Shown: piece by piece, positions 26,024 through 35,775 of the stretch
Position numbering within the stretch: position 1 is the stretch's first letter
Layout of the letters: every line of letters starts with the position of its first letter
Assembly (NCBI RefSeq): GCF_003314435.2
Contig: NZ_QNVY02000001.1
Location: 806,001 to 870,000, forward strand
DNA from: Flavobacterium petrolei
Lineage (GTDB): Bacteria; Bacteroidota; Bacteroidia; Flavobacteriales; Flavobacteriaceae
Reading direction: 5' to 3'
Length of the DNA stretch: 64,000 nt
Program-made: the position numbers and the translations under genes
The notes under the pieces: generated by a model
The model's input: the letters and a program-made list of their open reading frames with translations, nothing else
Databases searched by the model: none
Told to the model about the DNA's origin: nothing

Positions 26024-26974
26024 ATGAGTACAAAAATATTGATTATTGGCGCTTGTGGCCAAATAGGAACAGAGCTTACCCAAAAGTTGCGAAAAATATA
26101 TGGAACCGAAAATGTAATCGCTTCGGATATCAGAAAGTTAAATATTGATGTGGTGAATTCTGGTCCATTTGAAGTCGTGAACGCTTTGGATTTTAATCAA
26201 ATTGAACATTTGGTAGAGGTACACCAAATCGACGAAGTGTATTTGATGGCTGCATTGTTATCAGCAACGGCGGAAAAAAATCCTGCATTTGCTTGGGACT
26301 TGAATATGAATTCGTTGTTTCACGTTTTGAATTTGGCGAAAGCCGGAAAAATAAAAAAAATATTCTGGCCTTCGAGTATTGCGGTTTTTGGACCAACAAC
26401 TCCGAAAGAAAATACCCCGCAATACACGATTATGGAGCCTTCAACGGTGTACGGAATCAGCAAACAAGCGGGAGAAAGATGGTGTGAATACTACCATAAT
26501 ATTTTTGGTGTAGATGTAAGAAGCATCCGTTATCCAGGTTTAATCAGTTGGTCATCGCCTCCTGGTGGCGGGACTACGGATTATGCAGTAGACATTTTTC
26601 ACAAAGCACTTTCGGACAAAAAATACGAATGTTTTTTATCCTCAGAAACTAAAATGCCGATGATGTATATGGACGATGCCATTGCTGCGACTATCCAAAT
26701 TATGCAAGCGCCGGCTGACCAAATAAAAATTCATTCCTCGTATAATTTAGCTGCAATGAGCTTTACACCAACGGAGATTGCTGCCGAAATCAAAAAACAC
26801 ATTCCTGAATTTACCATCACTTATGAGCCGGATTTCCGTCAAAAAATAGCAGACAGTTGGCCAGCAAGTATTGATGACGCTGCAGCCAGAAAGGACTGGG
26901 GATGGAAACATGAATTTGATTTGGAAACGATGACAGTGGATATGTTGAAAAATTTGAGTGCCGAAAAAGTATAA
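26024..26974 (+). CDS. L-threonine 3-dehydrogenase, short-chain (epimerase) type
   Basis: 316 residues, an extended SDR. NAD motif GACGQIG (9-15), serine in WPSSIAVFG (about 118) and catalytic Y143-x-x-x-K147 (TVYGISK). The whole sequence reads like the NAD-dependent threonine dehydrogenase described from Flavobacterium frigidimaris, which belongs to this fold and not to the zinc alcohol dehydrogenases. It oxidises threonine to 2-amino-3-ketobutyrate. The start is fixed by the promoter just upstream. A terminator hairpin follows. Confidence 0.88.
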   Translation: MSTKILIIGACGQIGTELTQKLRKIYGTENVIASDIRKLNIDVVNSGPFEVVNALDFNQIEHLVEVHQIDEVYLMAALLSATAEKNPAFAWDLNMNSLFHVLNLAKAGKIKKIFWPSSIAVFGPTTPKENTPQYTIMEPSTVYGISKQAGERWCEYYHNIFGVDVRSIRYPGLISWSSPPGGGTTDYAVDIFHKALSDKKYECFLSSETKMPMMYMDDAIAATIQIMQAPADQIKIHSSYNLAAMSFTPTEIAAEIKKHIPEFTITYEPDFRQKIADSWPASIDDAAARKDWGWKHEFDLETMTVDMLKNLSAEKV

Positions 26975-26995
26975 TACTTTTATTTATATAATATT

Positions 26996-27048
26996 CGGGT
27001 TTTAAAAAATTAGGGTGAAAATCTAGTTTTTTGAAACCCGATTTTTTT
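26996..27048 (+). terminator. Terminator of threonine dehydrogenase gene
   Basis: CGGGTTT pairs with AAACCCG at 27034-27040, helped by AAAAAA / TTTTTT inside the stem, followed by a run of eight T. Confidence 0.75.
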
Positions 27049-27093
27049 TAAAAATTATTTTTTTTAACTAAATTTGATAAAAACCTGAGCGCC

Positions 27094-28299
27094 ATGAAAC
27101 TAAAATCAAGTGAACCTTTTTGGTTGGTAAAAAACGGAATCATCAACTCGTATCCGTCATTAAGAGAAAATCTGGATACAGAAATTCTAATTGTAGGAGG
27201 CGGAATAACTGGCAGTCTTATAGCGCATCAATGTATTGCGGATGGTTACAAAACCGTACTGATCGATCGCAGAGAAATTGGTCATGGAAGCACATCGGCT
27301 ACGACATCCATGTTACAATATGAAATTGACGTGCCTTTGCACCAACTTATTGATTTGATTGGCGAAAAAGCTGCCGTTGACAGTTATTGGGCATGCTATA
27401 AATCGATTGATGATTTGAAGAAAATAGTACAACAAGTAAAATCGGATTGTGGATTTAAGAAAAAAGAATCGCTTTATTTTGCCGCTTTAAAGAAAGATGT
27501 TGGTTGGCTAAAAAAAGAATTCGAAGCTCGAAAAAAGATTGGAATGCCTGTAAAATGGCTCGAAGCCGATGAAATTGATAAAAAATTTCATATCAAGCAT
27601 TCGCATGGTGGAATCTTATCGGAACAAGGCGGCAGTATAGATGCTTTCCGATTAGCCCATGATATTCTAGCATACAATCATAAAAAAGGATTGCAGATTT
27701 TCGATAAAACCGACATCAAAAAAGTTACTTACAAACAAAATGGCGTCACCGTTCTAACGGAACATGGAACTACCATCACTGCAAAAAAAATAATTTACTG
27801 CAACGGTTTTGAAAGTACCGAAATCATTAAAGACAAATTTGTAAAATTACTTTCTACTTACGCCATCGTGGGAGAACGTTTTGAGGATGATCAATCATAT
27901 CTTAACGACACTCTTTTTTGGAATACGGCAGAGCCTTACATGTATATGCGAACCACGGATGACAACCGATTGCTTATTGGCGGAGAAGATGAAGATTTTG
28001 TAGACGCTGCAAAAAGAGATTCACTACTCAACGAAAAGTCCGATAAATTGACTAAATATCTGAAGAAAATTCTACCTGATTATGATTTCAGAATGGATTT
28101 TGTTTGGGCGGGTACTTTTGGAGAGACCAAAGATGGCCTACCTTACATTGGAAAACATCCCAATTTTCCTAGCGCTTATTTTGTTTTGGGCTTTGGCGGA
28201 AACGGCATCACATTTTCAGTTATTGGAATGGAACTTGTTTCTGAAATGTTGAAAAATAAGAAACATACTTTAGAAGAATATTTTAAATTCAGAAGATAA
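27094..28299 (+). CDS. FAD-dependent oxidoreductase (DAO family)
   Basis: 401 residues. FAD-binding GGGITGS sits in LIVGGGITGSLIAHQC (about residues 30-46), followed by the acidic strand end VLIDRREIGHGSTSA. C-terminal DAO motifs are GLPYIGKHP and LGFGGNGITFS. The family oxidises amines or amino acids such as glycine or proline with FAD; the exact substrate cannot be read. Its position after threonine dehydrogenase may hint at amino acid breakdown, but a terminator separates the two genes, so they are not one operon. Confidence 0.85.
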   Translation: MKLKSSEPFWLVKNGIINSYPSLRENLDTEILIVGGGITGSLIAHQCIADGYKTVLIDRREIGHGSTSATTSMLQYEIDVPLHQLIDLIGEKAAVDSYWACYKSIDDLKKIVQQVKSDCGFKKKESLYFAALKKDVGWLKKEFEARKKIGMPVKWLEADEIDKKFHIKHSHGGILSEQGGSIDAFRLAHDILAYNHKKGLQIFDKTDIKKVTYKQNGVTVLTEHGTTITAKKIIYCNGFESTEIIKDKFVKLLSTYAIVGERFEDDQSYLNDTLFWNTAEPYMYMRTTDDNRLLIGGEDEDFVDAAKRDSLLNEKSDKLTKYLKKILPDYDFRMDFVWAGTFGETKDGLPYIGKHPNFPSAYFVLGFGGNGITFSVIGMELVSEMLKNKKHTLEEYFKFRR

Positions 28300-28332
28300 T
28301 TTCCTAACGCCAATATTTCGTTAAATAGCATA

Positions 28333-28355
28333 AAAAAAGCCCTTTTCAGGGCTTT
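28333..28355. terminator. Bidirectional terminator between DAO and M1 peptidase genes
   Basis: AAAGCCCT / AGGGCTTT hairpin, with a T-run on the minus-strand side (seven T). The genes on each side converge here. Confidence 0.85.
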
Positions 28356-28361
28356 AAAATA

Positions 28362-30236
28362 TTACTTTAATTCGTAGGTATTGTTTTCCTTCTTGATATC
28401 AGCCATTAACCCACTTGGATCAATAGTTATTTTCTTGATGGAAGCTTTTGATTTAGCAATGTTGAATTCAAAAGTTGGGTACGCCCAAGCCCAATCACCC
28501 AAAACCGTTCTTTTTATAGCAGGATTCGGATTTTCTTTTTCAAAACTCATCATGCGCAACGGGATGTAGAAACTTTCTGTTGTTCCATCTGTGTACTCCA
28601 CTAACAAATCAATTGGCATTGGCATTCTGCCTATTCTTCCTAAAGTAACCGTTGTTTTATCTGCATTTTCTTTTACATCATTGATTGCATAATCAATAGT
28701 ATTTGTGGTTTGTGTCCAATCCGTCAAATACCAATCCAGATTTGCTCCCGTAATTCTTTCGGCAGATCTTTTGATATCATTTGGCGTAGGATGTTTGAAT
28801 TTAAAATCGCTGTAATACTTTTTTAAAGTTTTCATCAGATTTTCTTTTCCTATCAAATACATCAATTGTGTCAGGAAAAGCTCTCCTTTACTATATGAAG
28901 AAATGCTGTACACTCTATTTTCGTCAAAACGATCCGCATGTGTTCCTTGTGGTAATTCTTTACCTGAATTTACCATTGAAAAATATCCAGCATACGCTCC
29001 TGTAAATGGGTTTTCTACTTTTTTATCGGCAATTTCATTCAGTCCAAAATCTTCCAGGAACGATGTAAATCCTTCATCCATCCATCCGTGTTTTGATTCA
29101 TTGGAAGCCAATACATGCTGGAACCAAGAGTGCGCCATTTCGTGAGCGGTTACGCCTAATAATCCATCAAAACTTCCTTGTCCTAAAATCAACGTACACA
29201 TGGCATATTCCATTCCGCCATCACCACCTTGAATTACAGAGTATTGTTTGTACGGATAATCGCCAACAGTTTTATTGTAAATCTCCATCAGTTGAACCGT
29301 TTTTGGCTGCAGATCTTTCCAGTTTTGTACAAATTTTGGATTGTTTTTGTACAAGAAATGGATATCAACTCCATTTGGGCCTTTTGCAATATCATGAATG
29401 TAATTCTTATCAGCAGCCCAAGTAAAATCATGAACCATTGGTGCATTAAAATGCCAAGTCAATGTTTTTGTTTTCTTTGGAACAGACACAACAATACCTT
29501 GATCTTGGTAACCGTGACCAATTTCGTTTTTGTTTTGTAAATAACCGGTACCACCTAAAACATAATCTTTATCAATAGTAATATTTACGTCAAAATTTCC
29601 CCAAACGCCATGAAATTCTCTAGCGATATACGGATCCGCATGCCAACCTTCAAAATCAAATTCGGCAAGTTTTGGATACCATTGCGCCATTGATAATTCT
29701 ACGCCTTCGGCATTATTTCTTCCGGAACGACGAATCTGAATAGGAACCTGGCCATCAAAATCTAAGGTGAATGTAGTTTTGGAATTGGGTAATATTGGCT
29801 TAGCCAAAGTTACTTCAAGAATAGTCCCAATGTCTTTTGCATTAGCAACTGCTCCGTCTTGTTTGAAATTAGAAATTCGTAAGTAACCAATTTCATTTGG
29901 TTTCAAATTTTTAATGCGGCTTTCTTTGACTTCTTTATCACCAACTTTTACTTTGGTGACCATTCTGCCATCTGGATCTTTGATGCTTTGGATTCTTGCA
30001 TCCATTTCGCTTCCAGGTTGAAAAGCATTATTAAACAAGTGATAATATACTTTTCTCAAAGTATCAGGAGAATTATTGGTGTAAACCAATTCTTGTTTTC
30101 CTTTGTATTGGTATGTTTTTACATCCATGGAAACATCCATTTTGTAATCGACATGCTGTTGCCAATATGAAGTGTTTTGGGCAAAAACAGTTCCGAAACT
30201 CAAAGTGACAAAAGAGAATAAAAGTAGTTTTTTCAT
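28362..30236 (-). CDS. M1 family aminopeptidase, exported
   Basis: 624 residues from the ATG at 30236, which begins a signal peptide (MKKLLLFSFVTLSFGTVFAQ). The longer frame to 30278 would start inside a terminator hairpin and is rejected. The zinc site is complete: HEMAH in GVTAHEMAHSWFQH and the third ligand glutamate in GWMDEGF 18 residues on. The exopeptidase motif appears as GGMEYAMC, the counterpart of GAMEN, and is altered at the last positions. M1 enzymes cut N-terminal residues from peptides. Placed in the periplasm or outside, it probably helps protein digestion together with the neighbouring subtilase. Confidence 0.9.
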   Translation of the reverse strand: MKKLLLFSFVTLSFGTVFAQNTSYWQQHVDYKMDVSMDVKTYQYKGKQELVYTNNSPDTLRKVYYHLFNNAFQPGSEMDARIQSIKDPDGRMVTKVKVGDKEVKESRIKNLKPNEIGYLRISNFKQDGAVANAKDIGTILEVTLAKPILPNSKTTFTLDFDGQVPIQIRRSGRNNAEGVELSMAQWYPKLAEFDFEGWHADPYIAREFHGVWGNFDVNITIDKDYVLGGTGYLQNKNEIGHGYQDQGIVVSVPKKTKTLTWHFNAPMVHDFTWAADKNYIHDIAKGPNGVDIHFLYKNNPKFVQNWKDLQPKTVQLMEIYNKTVGDYPYKQYSVIQGGDGGMEYAMCTLILGQGSFDGLLGVTAHEMAHSWFQHVLASNESKHGWMDEGFTSFLEDFGLNEIADKKVENPFTGAYAGYFSMVNSGKELPQGTHADRFDENRVYSISSYSKGELFLTQLMYLIGKENLMKTLKKYYSDFKFKHPTPNDIKRSAERITGANLDWYLTDWTQTTNTIDYAINDVKENADKTTVTLGRIGRMPMPIDLLVEYTDGTTESFYIPLRMMSFEKENPNPAIKRTVLGDWAWAYPTFEFNIAKSKASIKKITIDPSGLMADIKKENNTYELK

Positions 30237-30253
30237 ATTTGATTTAAATAAAA

Positions 30254-30278
30254 ATGGAAGGACAAATTGTCCTTCCAT
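30254..30278 (-). terminator. Terminator after the subtilase gene
   Basis: Perfect 12-bp arms ATGGAAGGACAA / TTGTCCTTCCAT around a single base, followed on the minus strand by TTTTTATTT. It sits between the subtilase stop (30298) and the M1 peptidase start (30236), so the M1 gene may rely on readthrough or on its own weak promoter. Confidence 0.85.
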
Positions 30279-30297
30279 ATAATGAATTGTTTAAATA

Positions 30298-31926
30298 TTA
30301 TTTAGACATTTTTTCAGCCATCAGTAAAGCGTTGTACGCATTTACTATTTTTCCTGATTTAGAAAGAGTAGTAAAAGAACGCGTATCATTTGCTTTTCCA
30401 CCAACAATAACATCTGTTGAAATGGCAATTCCTGAATCCATCAAAATATGCTTCACTTGTTGAGCAGATAATTTCGGATAATACGAACGGATTAATGCAG
30501 CAACTCCGGCAGCATTTGGCGCAGCCATTGAAGTTCCTTGTAAATATTTATAAGTATTGTTTGGAGTTGTTGCGTAGATTTTTACTCCAGGAGCAAAAAC
30601 GTCCACATTAATTTTTCCAATGTTAGAAAAACGAGCCACAACTTTATTTCCGTATTCAAAATTCAAAGCACCAATTGTGATTAAATTATCAGCAAACTCT
30701 GTTACTTTATCTTCAGAATCATTAGGAAAATTTTCAGCAAAGTCAATGTCTTTTGCATCATTACCAGCTGCGTGAACGATTAATACATCTTTTTTCTCAG
30801 CATATTTTATAGCATCATAAACCCATTGCTTGTGTGGAGAAAAACTTTTTCCAAAACTTCCGTTGATTACTTTGGCACCATTATCAACAGCGTAACGAAT
30901 TCCAAGTGCAATATCTTTATCATACTCATCACCGTCTGGCACTGCACGAACGGTAAGAATCTGAACGTTGTTTGCAACACCATCTCCACCTAATACGTTG
31001 TTTCTGCTTTGAGCAACAATTCCGGCAACGTGCGTTCCATGAAGAATTTCGTTCTTGTCTGGCCCCATCACATTGTTGTTTCCGTACTTAGTATCGGTAA
31101 TGTCATTTGGATTATCTCCTACCACTTTACGGTAATCTGTTTTCAGATTGTCTCCGTTTATAAGGGCAACCTGCTCTTCTAATTGTTTTTGAACAGCAAC
31201 TTTTAGTTCCGCTATTGGCAATCCATAAGAAAGCATTTGTTGCATAGCCGCTTTACTTTTTTGTGTTGCCGGTTCTTGCGAAACAATTGCATTTACCTCT
31301 TCGATTGTATAAACAGGTTTGCCAAAATGTTTGACTAAAACAGCATCACCTGCAGCAATAGTTTCTAGCATTTGCTCTGAACGCGTTTTTCCAGCAGTCG
31401 CATCAGCCACTTTTTTATCATTTAATGCTTTCGCCGCTTGATATGTAGCGTCATCAACTAAAGTTTTATCTTTGATGATTCTTTCGTATTCCAAGTTTTC
31501 TTTAGTACTGTCTCCAAGAAAATTCCATCCGTGAATATCATCGATAAATCCGTTTTTGTCATCGTCAATTCCGTTTCCGGCAATTTCCTTCTTATTAGTC
31601 CAAAGTACGGATTTCAAATCCTCGTGTTCGATATCTACACCCGAATCAACAATCCCAACAATAACTGGAACGCCAGTTTTACCTTTTAATAATTCGGCGT
31701 AAGCCTTATCAACACTCATTCCAGGAATAGTATCGGTTACAATGTCTAAATGACTCCAACGCTTCAAATCGTTTTCAGTAATAGCCGATTTTTTTGTAAT
31801 GTTCAAAGGGGCGCTTATGGCAACCAGTCCAGAATTAGTAGTATTTGAAACTTGTTTTGAAGCGCCACATCCTACCAATGCTAAAAGTGCAAAAGCAGAA
31901 ATGTAAATGGGTTTAATGGTATTCAT
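30298..31926 (-). CDS. S8 (subtilisin) peptidase lipoprotein with long Asp-His insertion
   Basis: 542 residues. Lipoprotein signal with lipobox ALVGC (Cys20). Catalytic triad D94 (VGIVDSG), H296 (LHGTHVAG) and S466 (GTSMAAPNAAG), with oxyanion N389 (AAGND). D94 and H296 are about 200 residues apart, against about 30-40 in subtilisin. The insertion holds an acidic, probably calcium-binding loop (GNGIDDDKNGFIDD) and a helical segment. This layout occurs in Bacteroidota subtilases. There is no PorSS-type C-terminal sorting domain, so the enzyme is predicted to be anchored by its lipid. Confidence 0.92.
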   Translation of the reverse strand: MNTIKPIYISAFALLALVGCGASKQVSNTTNSGLVAISAPLNITKKSAITENDLKRWSHLDIVTDTIPGMSVDKAYAELLKGKTGVPVIVGIVDSGVDIEHEDLKSVLWTNKKEIAGNGIDDDKNGFIDDIHGWNFLGDSTKENLEYERIIKDKTLVDDATYQAAKALNDKKVADATAGKTRSEQMLETIAAGDAVLVKHFGKPVYTIEEVNAIVSQEPATQKSKAAMQQMLSYGLPIAELKVAVQKQLEEQVALINGDNLKTDYRKVVGDNPNDITDTKYGNNNVMGPDKNEILHGTHVAGIVAQSRNNVLGGDGVANNVQILTVRAVPDGDEYDKDIALGIRYAVDNGAKVINGSFGKSFSPHKQWVYDAIKYAEKKDVLIVHAAGNDAKDIDFAENFPNDSEDKVTEFADNLITIGALNFEYGNKVVARFSNIGKINVDVFAPGVKIYATTPNNTYKYLQGTSMAAPNAAGVAALIRSYYPKLSAQQVKHILMDSGIAISTDVIVGGKANDTRSFTTLSKSGKIVNAYNALLMAEKMSK

Positions 31927-32001
31927 TGAAAATGTTTTTGTTGATTTTTAAATATTTGTCTAAAATAATTTTTTTTGTTATAAAAGGCGTTATGATTAAC
32001 A

Positions 32002-32862
32002 CTATGTTAAGATTTGTTCGCACGTAAAAACTTCTGACAAGCGAACGCCTTTCTCCGTTTTTTGTACGGTTATGATTTCATTGTGTGCGTCGTGTTCCAA
32101 GAACAAATAATAATTATTATCTGCCGCAGCATTCATGAATTTTTCTTTTTCTGGCATAGTTAATAAAGGCCTGGTATCATATCCCATTACATACGGAATA
32201 GGAATATGACCAGCTGTTGCCAATAAATCAGCGCAAAAAACGATTGTTTTGTCCTTATATTTAATGTGCGGAATCATTTGCTTTTCGGTGTGTCCATCAG
32301 CAAAGAAAATGCCAAAACCCAATTCCGATGTTGCGAGAAAATCACCTTCGGGTCTTTGAATGAAATTCAGCTGTCCGCTTTCCTGCATCGGCAAAATATT
32401 TTCGGATAAAAACGATGCTTTTTCTCTGGGATTTGGCTTTGTTGCCCATTCCCAGTGATTTTCATTAGACCAGAATTTAGCATTTTTAAAAGCCGGTTCG
32501 TATCCTGTTTTCTCTTTATTCCATTGTACGCTTCCACCACAATGGTCAAAATGCAAATGCGTCATAAAAACATCCGTAATATCATCGCGATGAAAACCAT
32601 ATTTAGCCAACGATTTATCCATGGAATGTGTTCCCCAAAGCGAATAATACCCAAAAAATTTCTCAGATTGCTTATTACCCATTCCCGTATCAATCAAAAT
32701 CAATCGGTTGCCGTCTTCAATCAATAAACAGCGTGCCGCAATATCAATCAAATTGTTTTCATCGGCTGGATTGGTTTTGTTCCAAATGGTTTTTGGCACC
32801 ACGCCAAACATTGCGCCGCCATCCAATTTAAAATTTCCGGTTTCAATGGGATATAGTTTCAT
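32002..32862 (-). CDS. MBL-fold metallo-hydrolase
   Basis: 286 residues, soluble. The zinc signature is THLHFDHCGG (HxHxDH), with further ligands in FADGHTEKQM and the C-terminal FLEHDAH. It resembles the quorum-quenching lactonase / N-acyl homoserine lactonase-like branch, but substrate cannot be assigned from motifs. On the minus strand, TAACTTTG (32888-32895) is a good -7 element 26 bases before the ATG. The spacing to the subtilase gene is about 75 bases. Confidence 0.87.
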   Translation of the reverse strand: MKLYPIETGNFKLDGGAMFGVVPKTIWNKTNPADENNLIDIAARCLLIEDGNRLILIDTGMGNKQSEKFFGYYSLWGTHSMDKSLAKYGFHRDDITDVFMTHLHFDHCGGSVQWNKEKTGYEPAFKNAKFWSNENHWEWATKPNPREKASFLSENILPMQESGQLNFIQRPEGDFLATSELGFGIFFADGHTEKQMIPHIKYKDKTIVFCADLLATAGHIPIPYVMGYDTRPLLTMPEKEKFMNAAADNNYYLFLEHDAHNEIITVQKTEKGVRLSEVFTCEQILT

Positions 32863-32887
32863 GGTTTTTCTGTTTTTTGAGAGGTTT

Positions 32888-32895
32888 CAAAGTTA
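32888..32895 (-). promoter_or_regulatory. Promoter -7 element for MBL hydrolase gene
   Basis: Reads TAACTTTG on the minus strand, 26 bases before the start codon. A -33 element at normal spacing is not clear. Confidence 0.5.
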
Positions 32896-32969
32896 GGGAA
32901 TTCAAATGCTTTTTAATGTTTCAAATAGCTTTTTTCTATTTTTACATTGGTTATAAAAATGTTATCAAT

Positions 32970-33000
32970 TATGGAAAAAGATTTTTATGCACTATCTTTG
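32970..33000 (+). promoter_or_regulatory. Promoter of the suf operon (sufA)
   Basis: TATG (32970-32973, near TTTG), 19 bases, then TATCTTTG (32993-33000). It gives a leader of about 25 bases before the sufA ATG at 33031. No palindromic operator like the one in front of sufS was seen here. Confidence 0.65.
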
Positions 33001-33030
33001 TCCTTAATTTAGACAAAATCAATATAAGCT

Positions 33031-33360
33031 ATGATAAAAGTTTCTGACACAGCAAGAAAAAAAATCATCGATTTAATGCAAGATGATGGTTTTGACGCTG
33101 CAATCGACTACGTGAGAGTGGGTGTAAAAAGCGGCGGATGTTCTGGATTGTCTTATGATTTAAAATTTGATAAAACAAAAAGCGACGACGATAAAATTTT
33201 TGTAGACAACGATATCACTATCGCTGTTGAAAAAAAATCTTTTCTGTACTTAGCCGGGACAATATTAGAATTCTCAGGAGGAATTAATGGTAAAGGGTTT
33301 GTTTTCAATAATCCAAATGCCAATAGAACATGTGGTTGTGGAGAGAGTTTCTCTCTTTAA
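33031..33360 (+). CDS. sufA: SufA/IscA-type iron-sulfur carrier
   Basis: 109 residues of the A-type carrier family. The three cluster-binding cysteines are present: C37 (GGCSGLSYDL), C101 and C103 (TCGCGESF). It receives Fe-S clusters from the SufBCD scaffold and passes them to apoproteins. First gene of the suf cluster, 71 bases before sufB. IscA and SufA cannot be separated by sequence with certainty; the name follows the neighbourhood. Confidence 0.92.
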   Translation: MIKVSDTARKKIIDLMQDDGFDAAIDYVRVGVKSGGCSGLSYDLKFDKTKSDDDKIFVDNDITIAVEKKSFLYLAGTILEFSGGINGKGFVFNNPNANRTCGCGESFSL

Positions 33361-33431
33361 TATTTAGACATCAATAATAAAGTTTAATATTCAATTTTTG
33401 AATTTTTAAATCTTTAAATCTTTAAATCAGA

Positions 33432-34880
33432 ATGAGCAAATATACAGAAGACGACTTAAAAATCGAACTCGAAACTAAAGAATACGAATACGGATTTTAC
33501 ACCGAATTAGAATCGGAAACGTTTCCTATTGGTTTAAATGAAGATATCGTTCGCGCTATTTCGCACAAAAAAGGAGAGCCACAATGGATGACCGATTGGC
33601 GTCTGGAGGCTTTTCGTGCTTGGGAGCAAATGACAGAGCCAGAATGGGCAAATGTGCATTACACTAAACCTGATTTTCAGGCGATTTCCTATTATTCAGC
33701 GCCAAAAGCGGTAGATCCCAATAAAACATTGGACGATGTAGATCCGGAACTTTTAGAAATGTACAAAAAGTTAGGTATCTCTGTCGATGAGCAAAAAATG
33801 ATGAATAATGTTGCGATGGATATCGTGGTCGATTCAGTTTCAGTAGCGACTACATTCAAGAAAACATTAGGCGAAAAAGGAATTATCTTCATGAGTATTT
33901 CTGAAGCCATCAAAGAGCATCCAGAATTAGTTCGTAAATATTTAGGAACAGTTGTACCGCAAAAAGACAACTTTTATGCGGCGCTAAATTCGGCAGTTTT
34001 CTCTGATGGTTCGTTCTGTTATATTCCAAAAGGCGTTCGTTGCCCAATGGAACTTTCAACTTATTTCAGAATCAATCAGGCAGGAACGGGACAATTCGAA
34101 AGAACCTTATTAGTTGCTGACGAAGGCAGTTATGTTTCGTATTTAGAAGGTTGTACGGCTCCAAGTCGTGATGAAAATCAATTGCACGCTGCTGTAGTGG
34201 AACTAATCGCTTTGGACGATGCCGAAATCAAATATTCGACAGTACAAAACTGGTATCCTGGAAACAAAGAAGGAAAAGGTGGCGTTTTCAACTTTGTAAC
34301 TAAAAGAGGAATCTGCGAGAAAAACGCAAAAATTTCATGGACACAAGTGGAAACAGGTTCAGCGATAACTTGGAAATATCCTTCTGTTATATTAAAAGGA
34401 GATAATTCAACAGGAGAATTTTATTCGATTGCGGTGACCAATAATTTCCAACAAGCCGATACGGGAACAAAAATGATCCATTTAGGTAAAAACACTAAAT
34501 CGACCATTATTTCTAAAGGAATTTCTGCTGGAAGATCACAAAACAGTTACCGTGGTTTGGTCCGCATTTCACCAAACGCAGATAACGCGAGAAACTTTTC
34601 TCAATGTGATTCCTTATTAATGGGGAACAATTGTGGTGCGCATACTTTCCCTTACATCGAAAGTAAAAATCCATCGGCAAAAATAGAACATGAAGCTACG
34701 ACAAGTAAAATTGGCGAAGACCAAGTTTTCTATTGCAACCAACGTGGAATTCCAACCGAAAAAGCTATTGCTTTAATCGTAAACGGTTTCAGTAAAGATG
34801 TATTGAATAAATTACCAATGGAATTCGCCGTAGAAGCACAAAAATTATTAGAAATTTCGTTAGAAGGAAGTGTAGGGTAA
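33432..34880 (+). CDS. sufB: Fe-S cluster assembly protein SufB
   Basis: 482 residues, the normal SufB length. Characteristic segments include [52 protein letters not shown] and [20 protein letters not shown]. SufB forms the scaffold with SufC and SufD and receives sulfur from SufS/SufE. The cysteine in the EGCTA stretch is the candidate sulfur acceptor. It is 61 bases upstream of sufC. Confidence 0.97.
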   Translation: MSKYTEDDLKIELETKEYEYGFYTELESETFPIGLNEDIVRAISHKKGEPQWMTDWRLEAFRAWEQMTEPEWANVHYTKPDFQAISYYSAPKAVDPNKTLDDVDPELLEMYKKLGISVDEQKMMNNVAMDIVVDSVSVATTFKKTLGEKGIIFMSISEAIKEHPELVRKYLGTVVPQKDNFYAALNSAVFSDGSFCYIPKGVRCPMELSTYFRINQAGTGQFERTLLVADEGSYVSYLEGCTAPSRDENQLHAAVVELIALDDAEIKYSTVQNWYPGNKEGKGGVFNFVTKRGICEKNAKISWTQVETGSAITWKYPSVILKGDNSTGEFYSIAVTNNFQQADTGTKMIHLGKNTKSTIISKGISAGRSQNSYRGLVRISPNADNARNFSQCDSLLMGNNCGAHTFPYIESKNPSAKIEHEATTSKIGEDQVFYCNQRGIPTEKAIALIVNGFSKDVLNKLPMEFAVEAQKLLEISLEGSVG

Positions 34881-34941
34881 TCTCTAATTGCAACACAAAA
34901 CTTAATGAATCTTAATACCTTAATGGTTTAAAAATAGAAAC

Positions 34942-35694
34942 ATGTTATCAATAAAAAATTTACACGCCTCAATTGGGGACAAAGAAATATTAAAAGGGAT
35001 TAACCTTGAAGTAAAAGCGGGAGAAATTCATGCGATTATGGGACCAAACGGTGCTGGGAAAAGTACTCTTGCGTCTATCATTGCAGGAAACGAAAACTAC
35101 GAAGTAACTGCAGGTGAAATCTCTTTAGATGGTGAAGACCTATCCGAATTGGCACCAGAAGAAAGAGCACATAAAGGTGTTTTTCTTTCGTTCCAATATC
35201 CAGTTGAAATTCCGGGAGTTTCAGTTACCAACTTCATGAGAACTGCTATCAACGAAACACGTAAAGCAAACGGTCAGGAAGAAATGCCTGCAAATGAAAT
35301 GCTAAAAGTGATTCGTGAAAAATCAGAATTATTAGAAATCGATCGTAAATTTTTGTCTCGTTCTCTAAACGAAGGTTTTTCTGGTGGAGAGAAAAAACGT
35401 AACGAAATTTTCCAAATGGCGATGTTAGAACCAAAATTGGCTATTCTTGATGAAACCGATTCTGGACTGGATATTGATGCGTTACGAATTGTTGCCAATG
35501 GTGTTAACAAACTAAAAAGCGACAAAAACGCCATCGTAGTAATCACACACTACCAACGTTTATTAGACTATATCGTTCCTGATTTCGTTCACGTATTATA
35601 CAACGGAAAAATTGTAAAATCCGGTGGAAAAGAACTAGCACACGAACTGGAAGAAAAAGGATACGACTGGATTAAACAAGAACAAGAAGCTTAA
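34942..35694 (+). CDS. sufC: Fe-S assembly ATPase SufC
   Basis: 250 residues, an ABC-type ATPase without membrane domain. Walker A is GPNGAGKST (34-42), the signature is the SufC-specific [11 protein letters not shown], and Walker B is [14 protein letters not shown]. The E-T-D-S-G-L-D variant is typical of SufC. It powers the SufBCD scaffold. A palindromic spacer separates it from sufD. Confidence 0.97.
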   Translation: MLSIKNLHASIGDKEILKGINLEVKAGEIHAIMGPNGAGKSTLASIIAGNENYEVTAGEISLDGEDLSELAPEERAHKGVFLSFQYPVEIPGVSVTNFMRTAINETRKANGQEEMPANEMLKVIREKSELLEIDRKFLSRSLNEGFSGGEKKRNEIFQMAMLEPKLAILDETDSGLDIDALRIVANGVNKLKSDKNAIVVITHYQRLLDYIVPDFVHVLYNGKIVKSGGKELAHELEEKGYDWIKQEQEA

Positions 35695-35700
35695 AATTTT

Positions 35701-35766
35701 GTTTGAAGTTTAAAGTTTAAAGTTGCCTCGAGATAACTTTAAACTTTTAAACCTTAAACTTTAAAC
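35701..35766. repeat. Intergenic GTTTAAAGTTT palindrome between sufC and sufD
   Basis: AGTTTAAAGTTTAAAGTT (35707-35724) pairs with AACTTTAAAC and AAACTTTAAAC words up to 35766. It is the same class as the spacer between moxR and DUF58 (9108-9180), in the same kind of place: inside a long operon between tightly linked genes. Confidence 0.7.
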
Positions 35767-35775
35767 AATATAAAA

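Noticed and set aside
30237..30278. Upstream start for the M1 peptidase
   Set aside because: This stretch is the terminator hairpin of the subtilase gene; the internal ATG starts a clear signal peptide.
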